From: Vulcanimicrobiota bacterium
GTDB taxonomy: Bacteria > Vulcanimicrobiota > Xenobia > Xenobiales > JADMJV01
Length of the DNA stretch: 64,000 bases
Direction of reading: 5' to 3'
Assembly: GCA_019637395.1 (NCBI GenBank)
Contig: JAHBVR010000027.1
Location: 46,354-110,353, forward strand
The translations under genes were made by a program, and so were the position numbers. The notes below the pieces were generated by a model. The model did no database searches. It was not told the DNA's origin and saw only the letters and a list, made by a program, of their open reading frames with translations. This document shows, in pieces, positions 14,908 to 23,024 of this stretch; positions within the stretch are counted from its first letter, which is position 1, and each line of letters opens with the position of its first letter.

Positions 14908-16299
14908 TCAATTTAGTAGAATGGTCTGATTGGGTTCGGGAATCTGAGCACTCCAGCCCTGCCAGGAATGGATCCGAGCCTGCTGAGCCTGAAGAGCGGG
15001 GGGCTCGCCGTGAACCAGCAGCACTTTTCGCGGGGGGCGAGTCAAATGCTTCAACCAGCGGGCGATCTGGGCGTAATCCGCGTGTCCGGAGAAGCCGTCC
15101 AGAAATTCGACCTGAGCCCGCACGGGCACATCCTCTCCGAAAATGCGGAGACTGGGCGCTCCGTTTTGCAATTGCCAACCGCGTGTCTCTTCGGCTTGAA
15201 AACCCACCAGTAGAACAGTATCGCGTGGATTGGGCAGACTTCTGCGCAGGTGGTGCAGCACCCGGCCACCCTCGGCCATGCCGCTGGCCGAGATGACCAC
15301 ATAGGGGGGAGGGGTGTTAAAAATCTGCCTGGATTGGGCCGGGCTGGCGCAGATCTTAAGCTTTCGGTAGGTCAGCAAGCCGCCGGCAAAACGGGCCAGC
15401 TCTTTGGCTTCGTGATCGAAACACTCGCGGTGGCGTTCGAAGATATGGCTGGCCTCGGCCGCCATGGGCGAGTCCAAAAAAATCGGCACCTGGGTGATCT
15501 GCTGTTGGGCGGCCAACTCCCCCAGGATATAGATCAACTCCTGGGCTCGTTCCACCGCGAAGGCGGGAATGACCAACACGCCTTGCCTGGCGATGGCTTC
15601 CCTGACCACCGAGGCCAGCCGCGGCCCCACCGGTTCCGGATCGTGCAGCCGGTCTCCGTAGGTACTTTCCAGGACCAGGTAGTCACAGTCCACCGGTGGC
15701 TCCGGATCGCGCAGGATGGCCGCGTTTTCCCGGCCCAGGTCGCCCGACATGACCAGCTTCAGAAATTCCCCATTCTCCGTCAGGTCCAGTTCCAGCCAGG
15801 CGGACCCGAGAATGTGTCCGGCCTCGTGGAAGGTGGCCTGGATTCCCGGCACCACCTGGATTTTACGGCCGTAGCGGACTTCCTGAAGGAGCGGCACAGT
15901 GGCGGCCACGTCCTGCTCGTCATAGAGAGGGAGCGCCGGAGAATGGCGGGTCAACCGGTTCTCATTGCGGTAGTCCGCCTCTTCCTGCTGCAGTCTGGCG
16001 CAATCTCGCAACAAAAGCTGCGTCAGCTCGCGAGTGGCCGAGGTGCAGAAAATCGGCCCGTGAAATCCATCTTTGACCAGCCGGGGAATGTAGCCGGAAT
16101 GGTCGATGTGCGCATGAGTCAGCAGCATGGCCTCAAAATCCGCCGGCCGCACCGGCGGCGGCTGCCAGTTGCGTTCGCGCAGCTCGCGCCGCCCCTGGAA
16201 CAGTCCGCCGTCGATGAAGATCCGGTGAGGCCCCACCGTCAGAGCATATTTGCTGCCCGTCACGGTGCCGGCCCCGCCCAGGAACTGCAAGCTAATCAT
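14908..16299 (-). CDS. metallo-beta-lactamase/beta-CASP nuclease (CPSF-like)
   Basis: 463 residues from ATG 16299. Metal-binding signature LTHAHIDHSGYIPRL, a later histidine in FHEAGHILGSAW, an acidic residue in VMSGDLGREN, then a beta-CASP insert and a Zn-dependent RNA-metabolising region ending with FSGHADYAQI and LVHGEP. This is the stand-alone CPSF73/RNase J-like exo/endonuclease family. ATG 16299 starts directly at MISLQFLGGAGTVTGSKY, the conserved beginning, and overlaps the macro-domain gene by 8 bp. It should share the FNR-linked promoter at 16.8 kb. RNA as the substrate is inferred from family. Confidence 0.9.
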   Translation of the reverse strand: MISLQFLGGAGTVTGSKYALTVGPHRIFIDGGLFQGRRELRERNWQPPPVRPADFEAMLLTHAHIDHSGYIPRLVKDGFHGPIFCTSATRELTQLLLRDCARLQQEEADYRNENRLTRHSPALPLYDEQDVAATVPLLQEVRYGRKIQVVPGIQATFHEAGHILGSAWLELDLTENGEFLKLVMSGDLGRENAAILRDPEPPVDCDYLVLESTYGDRLHDPEPVGPRLASVVREAIARQGVLVIPAFAVERAQELIYILGELAAQQQITQVPIFLDSPMAAEASHIFERHRECFDHEAKELARFAGGLLTYRKLKICASPAQSRQIFNTPPPYVVISASGMAEGGRVLHHLRRSLPNPRDTVLLVGFQAEETRGWQLQNGAPSLRIFGEDVPVRAQVEFLDGFSGHADYAQIARWLKHLTRPPRKVLLVHGEPPALQAQQARIHSWQGWSAQIPEPNQTILLN

Positions 16300-16795
16300 G
16301 GCTGCCCACGCCCACCGGCTCTTGGGCGCGTACATCCTTACGGTAGGTTGTATAGAGAATCACGCGCGTCTGCAAAGAGCCCAGGTGCTTTTCGACCAGC
16401 GGGCGGACTTCGTTCCAGTCCAACCGGCCCACGCCGGTGGCCAGCTTGGGTAGGGCAATGGAAGCCACCTTCTCGCGTTCCAGCTCGCCTGCCAGCTGGC
16501 GCAGAGCGTGGCCGACAAACTCCAGGCGCGCCTGGCCCGGCTTGGAGCCATGGTCGTAGGCGGACTCCTGAGTCAGCAGGTTGGCGATATGAACCCCCGG
16601 TCCGTGCCACATCCACAGGCCACCTGGCTGAGGATGGGAGGATTGGCAGTAGTGCCTGAAATCCTTACTCAAAGACGGCCATTGTTCGCGCAAGGCCAGC
16701 GCCAGACCCTGAGTGAAATGGTCGCCCGGCGCCACGCCGTGAGCAATCCACTCAGCCTGGGATAAAAGAATGTCACCTTCAACTTCAAAAATCAT
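16292..16795 (-). CDS. macro-domain protein (ADP-ribose binding)
   Basis: 167 residues. FEVEGDILLSQAEWIAHGV is a macro-domain start and ALPKLATGVGRLDW the phosphate-binding loop; the family binds or hydrolyses ADP-ribose and its derivatives. ATG 16795 has GAGG upstream in an 18-nt leader. -10 TAAGCT (16825-16820) is placed exactly 41.5 bp from the centre of the FNR box at 16848-16861, so it is probably oxygen-regulated. First gene of the macro / beta-CASP / DUF1269 operon, suggesting a link between ADP-ribose and RNA turnover at low oxygen (inference). Confidence 0.85.
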   Translation of the reverse strand: MIFEVEGDILLSQAEWIAHGVAPGDHFTQGLALALREQWPSLSKDFRHYCQSSHPQPGGLWMWHGPGVHIANLLTQESAYDHGSKPGQARLEFVGHALRQLAGELEREKVASIALPKLATGVGRLDWNEVRPLVEKHLGSLQTRVILYTTYRKDVRAQEPVGVGSHD

Positions 16796-16816
16796 GGGGT
16801 TTACCTCGTTTCCATC

Positions 16817-16834
16817 AGCAGCTTAAGAGCTGCT
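16817..16834. repeat. inverted repeat over the macro-domain promoter
   Basis: AGCAGCT-TAAG-AGCTGCT, a perfect 7-bp inverted repeat with a 4-base centre. It covers the -10 (16825-16820) of the macro-domain gene, so it could be an operator for a second regulator. Confidence 0.5.
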
Positions 16835-16847
16835 CAAGGAAGGCACT

Positions 16848-16861
16848 ATGATCCAGGTCAG
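16848..16861. promoter_or_regulatory. FNR-type box 1 (macro-domain promoter side)
   Basis: ATGATCCAGGTCAG, centre 16854.5. Leftward -10 TAAGCT at 16825-16820 fits a start at 16813. Rightward spacing does not give a good -10, so this copy mostly belongs to the leftward operon. Confidence 0.7.
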
Positions 16862-16870
16862 GTGGGATTC

Positions 16871-16884
16871 TTGACCCAGGTCAT
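16871..16884 (+). promoter_or_regulatory. FNR-type box 2 (radical SAM promoter)
   Basis: TTGACCCAGGTCAT, centre 16877.5, 23 bp from box 1 centre to centre. Rightward -10 TATGGT at 16907-16912 fits a start at 16919, the A of the radical SAM ATG. Divergent promoters thus have one box each. Confidence 0.72.
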
Positions 16885-16918
16885 GGTTTACTGCCTCGGC
16901 CACGCCTATGGTTGGGAA

Positions 16919-17923
16919 ATGATGGAACAAACCGATTTTCCCCAGCAGTGTGTGATCGAGGTAACGGCAGCTTGTGATCAAGCTTGCATTCACTGCGGCC
17001 GCACCTACATGGAACGCCCCAAAAAGACCATGAGTAGAGAGATGTTTCACAGAGTGGTGGCGGAGATAGGGCGGGAAAATCCCGACTGCGAGGTGTGGCC
17101 AACTTTCATGGGTGAGGCGCTGCTGCTGGGAAAGCGCCTCTTCCCCCTGATTGCCTATGCGCGCCAGGTCGGTTGCCGGAAGATTACCCTGAACTCCAAC
17201 GGCAATCGCCTGACCGAAGAAAACATCGAAGGCCTGCTTGAATGCGGGTTGGACCGTTTTATCATTTCCTGCGATGGCCACAGCGCGGAAACCTACGAGC
17301 GAATCCGAATCGGAGGCAAATTCGAGCGACTTTACCAGGGCATCCATCGACTGCTGGAAAGGATGCGCACGGCCCGCCTGCAGCGGCCCCTGATCGAGCT
17401 GCAGTTCTCTATCTTCAACGAAAACGAACACGAAGTGGAAGATTTTAAGAAGTACTGGTTGGATCAGGGGGTCGTGGTCAAGTCCCGGCCCAAAGTCTAC
17501 TGGAGCGGCCTGGTGCCGGGAGGCGGTCACCGGATCAGCACCTCGGCCACGCGCACGCCCTGTTTGTGGGCTTTTGACACGGCCGCCATCCACTGCAACG
17601 GCAACGTGGTCATGTGCGCCATCGACTGTGACGGTAAATATGTAGCGGGCAACCTCAGCCAACAGTCTCTCAAGCAGGTTTGGAACGGTCCGCTTCGCTG
17701 GCTACGCCACCTGCACAGCCAGCGAAGGTTTCGCGAACTGCCCGAGATCTGCCGGCGCTGCACCGACTGGCAGGTGAAGAAAGCCCATGCTTTCTTTCCT
17801 GACCAGACAGTGCGCCAACAATACGAAGAATACGTGAGACGAGGACGGCTCTTTTACGAGACCCATACTCTGGCTCCCAGCGACCAGACCACCAACTTTA
17901 CCGTAGATGGAGGGGTGCGCTGA
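16919..17923 (+). CDS. radical SAM protein with SPASM-type C-terminus
   Basis: 334 residues. The radical SAM cluster motif is CDQACIHC near the N-terminus; later LNSNGNRL and a DGHSAETYERIR segment follow the radical SAM barrel. The C-terminal part has seven or more cysteines (PCLWAF, IHCNGNVVMCAIDC, EICRRC), as in SPASM domains that bind extra 4Fe-4S clusters and often modify peptides. ATG 16919 was chosen over a start at 16862, which would lie inside the FNR box region: -10 TATGGT ends 6 bp before it, so it is leaderless. The oxygen-sensitive chemistry fits FNR control. Substrate unknown. Confidence 0.88.
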   Translation: MMEQTDFPQQCVIEVTAACDQACIHCGRTYMERPKKTMSREMFHRVVAEIGRENPDCEVWPTFMGEALLLGKRLFPLIAYARQVGCRKITLNSNGNRLTEENIEGLLECGLDRFIISCDGHSAETYERIRIGGKFERLYQGIHRLLERMRTARLQRPLIELQFSIFNENEHEVEDFKKYWLDQGVVVKSRPKVYWSGLVPGGGHRISTSATRTPCLWAFDTAAIHCNGNVVMCAIDCDGKYVAGNLSQQSLKQVWNGPLRWLRHLHSQRRFRELPEICRRCTDWQVKKAHAFFPDQTVRQQYEEYVRRGRLFYETHTLAPSDQTTNFTVDGGVR

Positions 17924-17948
17924 ATCGGTGCCCCGGCTCCCCTGTCCT

Positions 17949-18353
17949 CTAAAGACCTTTGGGGAAAATCGGTTCGGTCGGGCCACCCGGTAGCGGAATG
18001 CCGATGGGCTGGTTCGGAAACGGTCCAGGATCAGTCGGCCCGCCAGGGAGCGGAATGCCGATGGGCTGAGTCGGAAACGGTCCGGGCTCGAGCGGCCCGC
18101 CCGGCAACGAAATCGGTCCCGATATCGGCGAAGCGCCCTGAGCCGAAAAATTACTTGCGAATCCATTCAGCAACTGAGAACTCGCTCCTGCGGACGAAGA
18201 TTCTTGAGCGCCCTCCTGAGAGCGTTTCCACTCATCTTTGGGTGGAACGGTGGTGAGGGGCGGCTTGAGCTGGAAATAATAGATCTCCTTGTTGCCGGTC
18301 GGCGGCTGGCTGGCCGGGGGGGTCTGAATTCCGGGAAGGCTGCTGATCTGCAT
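17949..18353 (-). CDS. proline-rich tandem-repeat protein
   Basis: About 134 residues, no family recognised. The C-terminal third is built of 19-residue repeats of the form IGIPLPGGPTDPGPFPNQP, two full copies and flanking partial ones. The N-terminal part is rich in P, Q and S with an EIYYFQLKPPL segment. No signal peptide is visible. ATG 18353 was preferred because AAGGAG is about 11 bases upstream, whereas for GTG 18365 it is too close. It converges on the radical SAM gene; whether it is a peptide substrate of that enzyme is speculation. Confidence 0.6.
   Translation of the reverse strand: MQISSLPGIQTPPASQPPTGNKEIYYFQLKPPLTTVPPKDEWKRSQEGAQESSSAGASSQLLNGFASNFSAQGASPISGPISLPGGPLEPGPFPTQPIGIPLPGGPTDPGPFPNQPIGIPLPGGPTEPIFPKGL
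17970..18114. repeat. 57-bp in-frame tandem repeat
   Basis: The block GCGGAATGCCGATGGGCTG recurs exactly 57 bp apart (17993 and 18050), with a diverged third partial copy after 18095. The period is 19 codons and the unit encodes the proline/glycine repeat of the host gene. Confidence 0.85.
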
Positions 18354-18576
18354 CGTTTTATTCACTCCTTGGCGTTTGTTGGACCCATCTTTTCACGTCC
18401 ACCGCTCGCCCGCCGAAGTCAGATTGCTAAGAGACGGTTAACCAGGTTAAGCCTTCGTTGCCAAATCTTGTCCAAATTCTAAACACGTTGCAAGGGTATG
18501 GTCCTCCCTCCGCGGACGTTCAGACATAATTCAGCTTCCTGGTTCACAATGGTAAAAAACAAACTGTGGAGCCTCC

Positions 18577-19668
18577 GTGAACGTTACCAGTCTTTCCCTC
18601 ACCAAAGCGCCTGTGGCCGCCCGCCCGGCCCCCTCCCCTACGGTCCAACCGGACCAGGATCAGACGGCTATTTGCACCGAGGCGGATTTGAAGAGCACCC
18701 AATGGGGCCAGCGGATGAAGGCTTTGCGCGAGATGGTTTCCAAAGAAGACAATGTCTCGATGCGCATTACCCCCGAGAAGATCGAACGCAATCGGCAAGT
18801 CTCGCAGCTATTTTTCGACCTGGGCATAGAGCTCGATGGAATGCTCAATCGTCAGGGTCCTCCAGCCGGCGCCAACTGGGCCATCTGGGCCAGCCACGCT
18901 TCCGAACGCGCGGGCGCGTTTCTGCGTGGAGACTCTCAGGTGATGGGCATCAAAGGTCCGGGCGGCAACCATCTGCATCAGGCCAACGGCATCGCCATGG
19001 GCGATATTGGCTTGCCCGTCTCGCGTTTCGTGGAGACCTTCAAAGGCGATGACAGGCCGAACCCGGCCAAGCTGGCCAAATTCCTGGAATCGCTGCCCGA
19101 TGAAGCGCTACGCCAGGTCTTCCGCTCCTACTATGCCGCCATGTGGGAAACCAAGGCGCAGACCAAGCAAGAACTGGTGCTGTTGGGCAATATTGCTTAT
19201 GGCGGCCGAGAACAGGCCCGCCTGGACCCATTCCTCAACCGGGCGATGCAAGAACTGCCGGGCCCGAACTGGTTGATGGGCCCCTGTCTGGGCGCCTTCG
19301 CGGCCTTGACGGGTGCTGGCGACGCCAAGGCCTTTCTGACCGACAAGCTGCGCATGCGTTGGCCCGGTTTTGAAGCCAACCTGAATCAGGATGTGCCGCG
19401 CAGCAGCAACGCCGAAAACCTGGAAAAGAACCAGGTGCGCGATTTCCATCGCCTGGAAAACCGCGAGCTGAAGACGATTCTGACGCTGTGGCGCCAGACC
19501 GGCGGCAATCCCAACGCCGATCCCAATTCGCTGGAGAAAACGGGCGCCGCCTATTGGGGAGCCTTGCCCGAGCGCATGCATTTTATCTCGGAAATGGTGC
19601 GCGAGCACCTGCTGGATCCGAACCTTTATACTCCTCCCAGTCAGTATGCCCACCTGAAACCCGGCTAA
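18577..19668 (+). CDS. hypothetical protein
   Basis: 363 residues from GTG 18577, which has GGAG 5 bases upstream. No family recognised. The first 30 residues are disordered (P, A, Q, T rich), the rest is a soluble, mostly helical protein with W-rich spots such as GANWAIWASHASERAGAF and HLHQANGIAMGDIGL. No signal peptide or membrane helix. The gene stands alone with 223 bp upstream that hold no ORF; a pair of GGTTAA repeats (18436 and 18445) is the only pattern I see there. Confidence 0.75.
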   Translation: MNVTSLSLTKAPVAARPAPSPTVQPDQDQTAICTEADLKSTQWGQRMKALREMVSKEDNVSMRITPEKIERNRQVSQLFFDLGIELDGMLNRQGPPAGANWAIWASHASERAGAFLRGDSQVMGIKGPGGNHLHQANGIAMGDIGLPVSRFVETFKGDDRPNPAKLAKFLESLPDEALRQVFRSYYAAMWETKAQTKQELVLLGNIAYGGREQARLDPFLNRAMQELPGPNWLMGPCLGAFAALTGAGDAKAFLTDKLRMRWPGFEANLNQDVPRSSNAENLEKNQVRDFHRLENRELKTILTLWRQTGGNPNADPNSLEKTGAAYWGALPERMHFISEMVREHLLDPNLYTPPSQYAHLKPG

Positions 19669-19735
19669 GTTCATCAAATTTAAAGATTTGTTCTGCCCGG
19701 CAGGAACTATGCTGCTCGATCCAGCAGGTCCGACC

Positions 19736-21532
19736 ATGTTGCGACAGATAGCTATAGCCGTCCTTTTCACCAGTTGCGCCCTGGCTCAGGAAAAGCTGGT
19801 CTATCTTCAGGAAGATCAGACGGGCAAGAACATTGCTCAACTTCCCGGTGGAGTTCTCACCCAGGGGCCCGCCTGGCACCTCTATCCGGACATTTCCAGC
19901 GACGGCGGAACGCTCTGTTTCGTGCGAGGCAGGGAGCAATTTCAACTCGTGCTGCGCCAGCAGGGACGAGAGACCACGGTCGAGCTGGAGTTACCCAGGC
20001 TTCTCCACCCCAGAATCTCGGGAGACGGTCGTAAACTGGCCTTCTCCGCCACTCATTCAGGCCGCGCTCAGATCGGCGTGATTTCTCTGCAAGATCTACC
20101 CAGGCCCCAGGTTCAATGGATTGAACGGCCAGGCGATGCCTATTTTCCCGATCTCTCCTCCGACGGCTCCTGGCTGGTTTTCCAGGAAAATCGGCCCGGA
20201 GCCAAAGTGATCGTGCGCTACTCCCTGAACGACGGCAAAAGCGAGGACCTGACCTCGCCCGAAGCCACCTCGACCTGTCCCAGCTTCTCCTTTGACGACC
20301 GCCAGGTCGTTTACAGCAGCCGGGTGGACGGAAACTGGGACATCTACCAGCGCGACTTGACCAGTTCGCAGGTTACGCGTAAAACCACCCATCCCGCCAA
20401 AGATCTGGCCCCGACCCTGCGGCGCTCCGGCGAGCTGGTCTTTGCTTCGGATCGAAGCGGCGAATTCGCCATCTACCAGGGACCCGATCCCGATCCTACC
20501 CGACTCACCCTCCAGCCCGGCAGCGCCTACGCGCCGCGCATCAGCGGGCCGAGCAATCTCAGCCAGGGCACTCTCCCGGCCCTTCCGGGGCCGCCTCGTT
20601 CCTCTTTTGGCGTGGTTTCCACGGCCGAGGGCGTCTATGTCTGTGGCGGCCACATGGGCCACGAACACAGCTATCCGCCCGAGTCTTTCAGCTCCCGCTT
20701 CGACTTCTATGCCTACGCCACCCGGAGCTGGCAGTCCTTACCACCCCGTCCGCGCGCCGCTCACGGTTTCTCGCTCCTGGAGCACGAGGGCAAAATCTAC
20801 GCGCTGGGCGGCTTCAGTTACGCGGCCCAACTTAAGCCGGCCTGGTGCTCGCTCGCGGAAATCGACTGCTACGATCCCCAGACCGGCCGGTGGACCTGCC
20901 TGGGCCAACTGCCGCGCGCCCGCTCCTCCTACGCCGCCGCTGAACTGGACGGAAAATTCTACTTGTTTGGAGGCTGGGACAGCACTCCCCGCTCTGCCGG
21001 AGATAAAGGAGGGCGCTTCCACCGCGAGGTGGACGTCTACGACCCGGTCAGTCAAAAGTGCGCCACCCTGGCCGCCCAGCTTCCCGACCCTCTGCGCCGC
21101 GCTTTTACGGCCGTCGTGCACGGTCGAGAAATTCTCCTCATCGGAGGGCTGGGACAGGGCGCCAGCCACTTTGAACTGCTCGACCAGGTCACCGCCTTTC
21201 AGCCCGACCATCAAAAATGGCGCGAATATCCCCCGTTACCCTTCGCCACCTTTGCACCCGCCGCCGGAATTTTGGACAACCACCTGTGGGTCTTCGGCGG
21301 CATGTTCAAGCTCGGGTCCAACGGCTACGAATACGTCAACCATATCTTTGAATTACCTCTGGCGGAAAGACTGGCCTGGCTGCACAGCGGCCGCTATTTA
21401 CGCGAGAGTAAAGGCTTCGCCCAGGTCGTGCCGCTGGTCGGGAAAAAGCTGGGCATCCTGGGTGGCCATCACTACCTCCCGACCGGCCAGGACACTCCGG
21501 TCGACACCTTCGAGACCTTCGAATACCGCTAG
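19736..21532 (+). CDS. secreted protein: PD40/TolB-like propeller plus kelch propeller
   Basis: 598 residues from ATG 19736, which starts directly at a signal peptide (LRQIAIAVLFTSCALAQ). Residues about 20-270 have TolB-like PD40 repeats (YPDISSDGGTLCFV, HPRISGDGRKLAFS, FPDLSSDGSWLVFQ). Residues about 290-590 have kelch repeats (GVYVCGGHMG, KIYALGGFSY, KFYLFGGWDS, EILLIGGLGQ, HLWVFGGMFK). Two beta-propellers of different kinds in one chain is unusual. Likely periplasmic or surface binding protein; ligand unknown. The stop overlaps the convergent lipoprotein gene by 4 bp. Confidence 0.82.
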   Translation: MLRQIAIAVLFTSCALAQEKLVYLQEDQTGKNIAQLPGGVLTQGPAWHLYPDISSDGGTLCFVRGREQFQLVLRQQGRETTVELELPRLLHPRISGDGRKLAFSATHSGRAQIGVISLQDLPRPQVQWIERPGDAYFPDLSSDGSWLVFQENRPGAKVIVRYSLNDGKSEDLTSPEATSTCPSFSFDDRQVVYSSRVDGNWDIYQRDLTSSQVTRKTTHPAKDLAPTLRRSGELVFASDRSGEFAIYQGPDPDPTRLTLQPGSAYAPRISGPSNLSQGTLPALPGPPRSSFGVVSTAEGVYVCGGHMGHEHSYPPESFSSRFDFYAYATRSWQSLPPRPRAAHGFSLLEHEGKIYALGGFSYAAQLKPAWCSLAEIDCYDPQTGRWTCLGQLPRARSSYAAAELDGKFYLFGGWDSTPRSAGDKGGRFHREVDVYDPVSQKCATLAAQLPDPLRRAFTAVVHGREILLIGGLGQGASHFELLDQVTAFQPDHQKWREYPPLPFATFAPAAGILDNHLWVFGGMFKLGSNGYEYVNHIFELPLAERLAWLHSGRYLRESKGFAQVVPLVGKKLGILGGHHYLPTGQDTPVDTFETFEYR

Positions 21533-21873
21533 GGATTGCGAATTTCGATGATGACCTTCTTCTCGTCGCCCTGCTCGGTCTCGTATTTCAGCAAATCCGC
21601 CTTCTTAATCGAATCCTCCGGGGCGTCCTTAGCAAAGGAGGCAATGTCGCTGTTTTTGGAGGTGGCCGTATTGATACTGGGAACAAAGTAAATGGTGTCT
21701 CCCTCGATCCTGGTCACCTTGTTGCCGTACATCCAACTCCTTCCATTTACCTGGTGGCGGTAGATCAGGACGTCCCCAACCTTGACGCCCTCGAGTTCCG
21801 CCTTGGTGACCGAGTTGATGCCACATCCCACCAGCGCCAGGCTAAAAATCAAAGCCACAATCCAGAGTCTCAT
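21529..21873 (-). CDS. small lipoprotein
   Basis: 114 residues. The N-terminus is a lipoprotein signal (RLWIVALIFSLALVGC) with Cys17 as the lipidated residue. The mature part is small, beta-rich at first (GDVLIYRHQVNGRSWMYG) and charged later. No family recognised. ATG 21873 has GAGGTC a few bases upstream. The 165-bp gap to the next, divergent gene contains no obvious regulator site. Confidence 0.75.
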   Translation of the reverse strand: MRLWIVALIFSLALVGCGINSVTKAELEGVKVGDVLIYRHQVNGRSWMYGNKVTRIEGDTIYFVPSINTATSKNSDIASFAKDAPEDSIKKADLLKYETEQGDEKKVIIEIRNP

Positions 21874-22038
21874 TTGACCTCTCCACAGGAAAAGATGCAA
21901 CGGGGTTCTGCAGGCGCGGCCTGAATCATTCCACCCTCGGGGGAAAACCGGCCGACCATCTGGCGGACGACGGAGTTTCATCTTCTCCTCATCTTGGAAT
22001 CGCATAGTGTGGGCATCTCGTTCTTTTGGAGGATCATC

Positions 22039-22362
22039 GTGAAATTTCGCATGACTTTGATTACCTGGCTGACGCTGGCCGGCCTGGCCCTGGCCGACCA
22101 CGTCAACTATCGCAGCAGCGTACGCCTGCAGGGGCATCCGGATCTGGCGACCACCCAACGCATGACCCGCATCAGCCTGGCGCAGGCCTCCCAGGCCGCT
22201 CAAAAAGCCGTTCCCCAGGGGAAGCTGGTCGAGGTGGAACTCGACAACGAAGACGGCAACGTAGTCTATAAGGTCAAGTTGTTGGACGGCCCAAACCTTC
22301 GTAAACTCGTGGTGGACGCGGGCAATGCCCGGATCCTGGCCAACCGGCTGGACCGGCACTGA
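22039..22362 (+). CDS. secreted PepSY-domain protein
   Basis: 107 residues from GTG 22039, with GGAGG about 5 bases upstream. A signal peptide (TLITWLTLAGLALA) is followed by one PepSY domain: ISLAQASQAAQKAVPQGKLVEVELDNEDGNVVYKVKLL and a VVDAGNARIL close. Its stop overlaps the start of the OmpR-type regulator by 1 base. PepSY proteins next to two-component genes are thought to modulate periplasmic sensing; a closely similar PepSY gene lies on the other side of the kinase. Confidence 0.85.
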   Translation: MKFRMTLITWLTLAGLALADHVNYRSSVRLQGHPDLATTQRMTRISLAQASQAAQKAVPQGKLVEVELDNEDGNVVYKVKLLDGPNLRKLVVDAGNARILANRLDRH

Positions 22363-23024
22363 TGCGGCTGCTTCTGGTCGAGGACGATGAGCGTCTAGCC
22401 CGCACTCTGGCCCAAGGGCTGCAAGAGTACGGCTATGCGGTGGACTGTTCGGCGGAAGGTAAGGAAGCCCTGGACCTGGCCGAGTTGGAACCCTATGACC
22501 TGATCATTCTCGACTGGATGCTGCCGGGCTGCTCAGGCCTGGAAATTTGCCGCACACTGCGCCAACGCCAGAACCAGACGCCGCTTTTGATGCTGACGGC
22601 GCGGGACGCCATCGAAGACCGGGTCCGAGGCCTGGATAGCGGAGCCGATGACTACCTGGTCAAGCCCTTTGCCTTACAGGAATTGCTGGCCCGGCTGCGG
22701 GCCCTGCTGCGCCGTCCCGAAGGGACTTCCCGCGATCCGTTTCTGCGCGCCGGCGAACTATGTCTGGACCCCAGCACTCGGGAGGTCACGCTGCGCCAGC
22801 AGGCAGTCAACCTGACCAATAAGGAATACCTGCTGCTCGAATATCTTCTGCGCAACCCCAACCGGGTGCTTTCGCGCGAACAGATCTCGGCCCATATTTG
22901 GAACTACGACTTTTCGGCCATGTCCAACGTGGTGGACGTCTATGTGCGCAGCTTACGCCGCAAGCTCAACGACGACGGGCTGATACGCACGGTACGCGGA
23001 GCCGGTTACCAGCTCGTTTCATGA
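22362..23024 (+). CDS. OmpR/PhoB-family response regulator
   Basis: 220 residues. Receiver domain with EDDE, phospho-acceptor in LDWMLPG, and KPF; C-terminal winged helix with LTNKEYLLLEYLLRNPNRVLSREQ and YVRSLRRKL...RTVRGAGYQL. Translation is coupled to the PepSY gene before it (1-base overlap) and the kinase after it (4-base overlap). Most like CusR/QseB-type regulators. Targets may include the flanking outer-membrane barrel gene, by context only. Confidence 0.93.
   Translation: MRLLLVEDDERLARTLAQGLQEYGYAVDCSAEGKEALDLAELEPYDLIILDWMLPGCSGLEICRTLRQRQNQTPLLMLTARDAIEDRVRGLDSGADDYLVKPFALQELLARLRALLRRPEGTSRDPFLRAGELCLDPSTREVTLRQQAVNLTNKEYLLLEYLLRNPNRVLSREQISAHIWNYDFSAMSNVVDVYVRSLRRKLNDDGLIRTVRGAGYQLVS

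Noticed and set aside
16862..16918. 19-residue extension of the radical SAM protein
   Set aside because: The extension would cover the second FNR box and the -10; ATG 16919 is in frame and placed 6 bp after the -10.
17970..18114. CRISPR-like array
   Set aside because: The 57-bp repeats are contiguous, in frame and encode a 19-residue protein repeat; there are no spacers.
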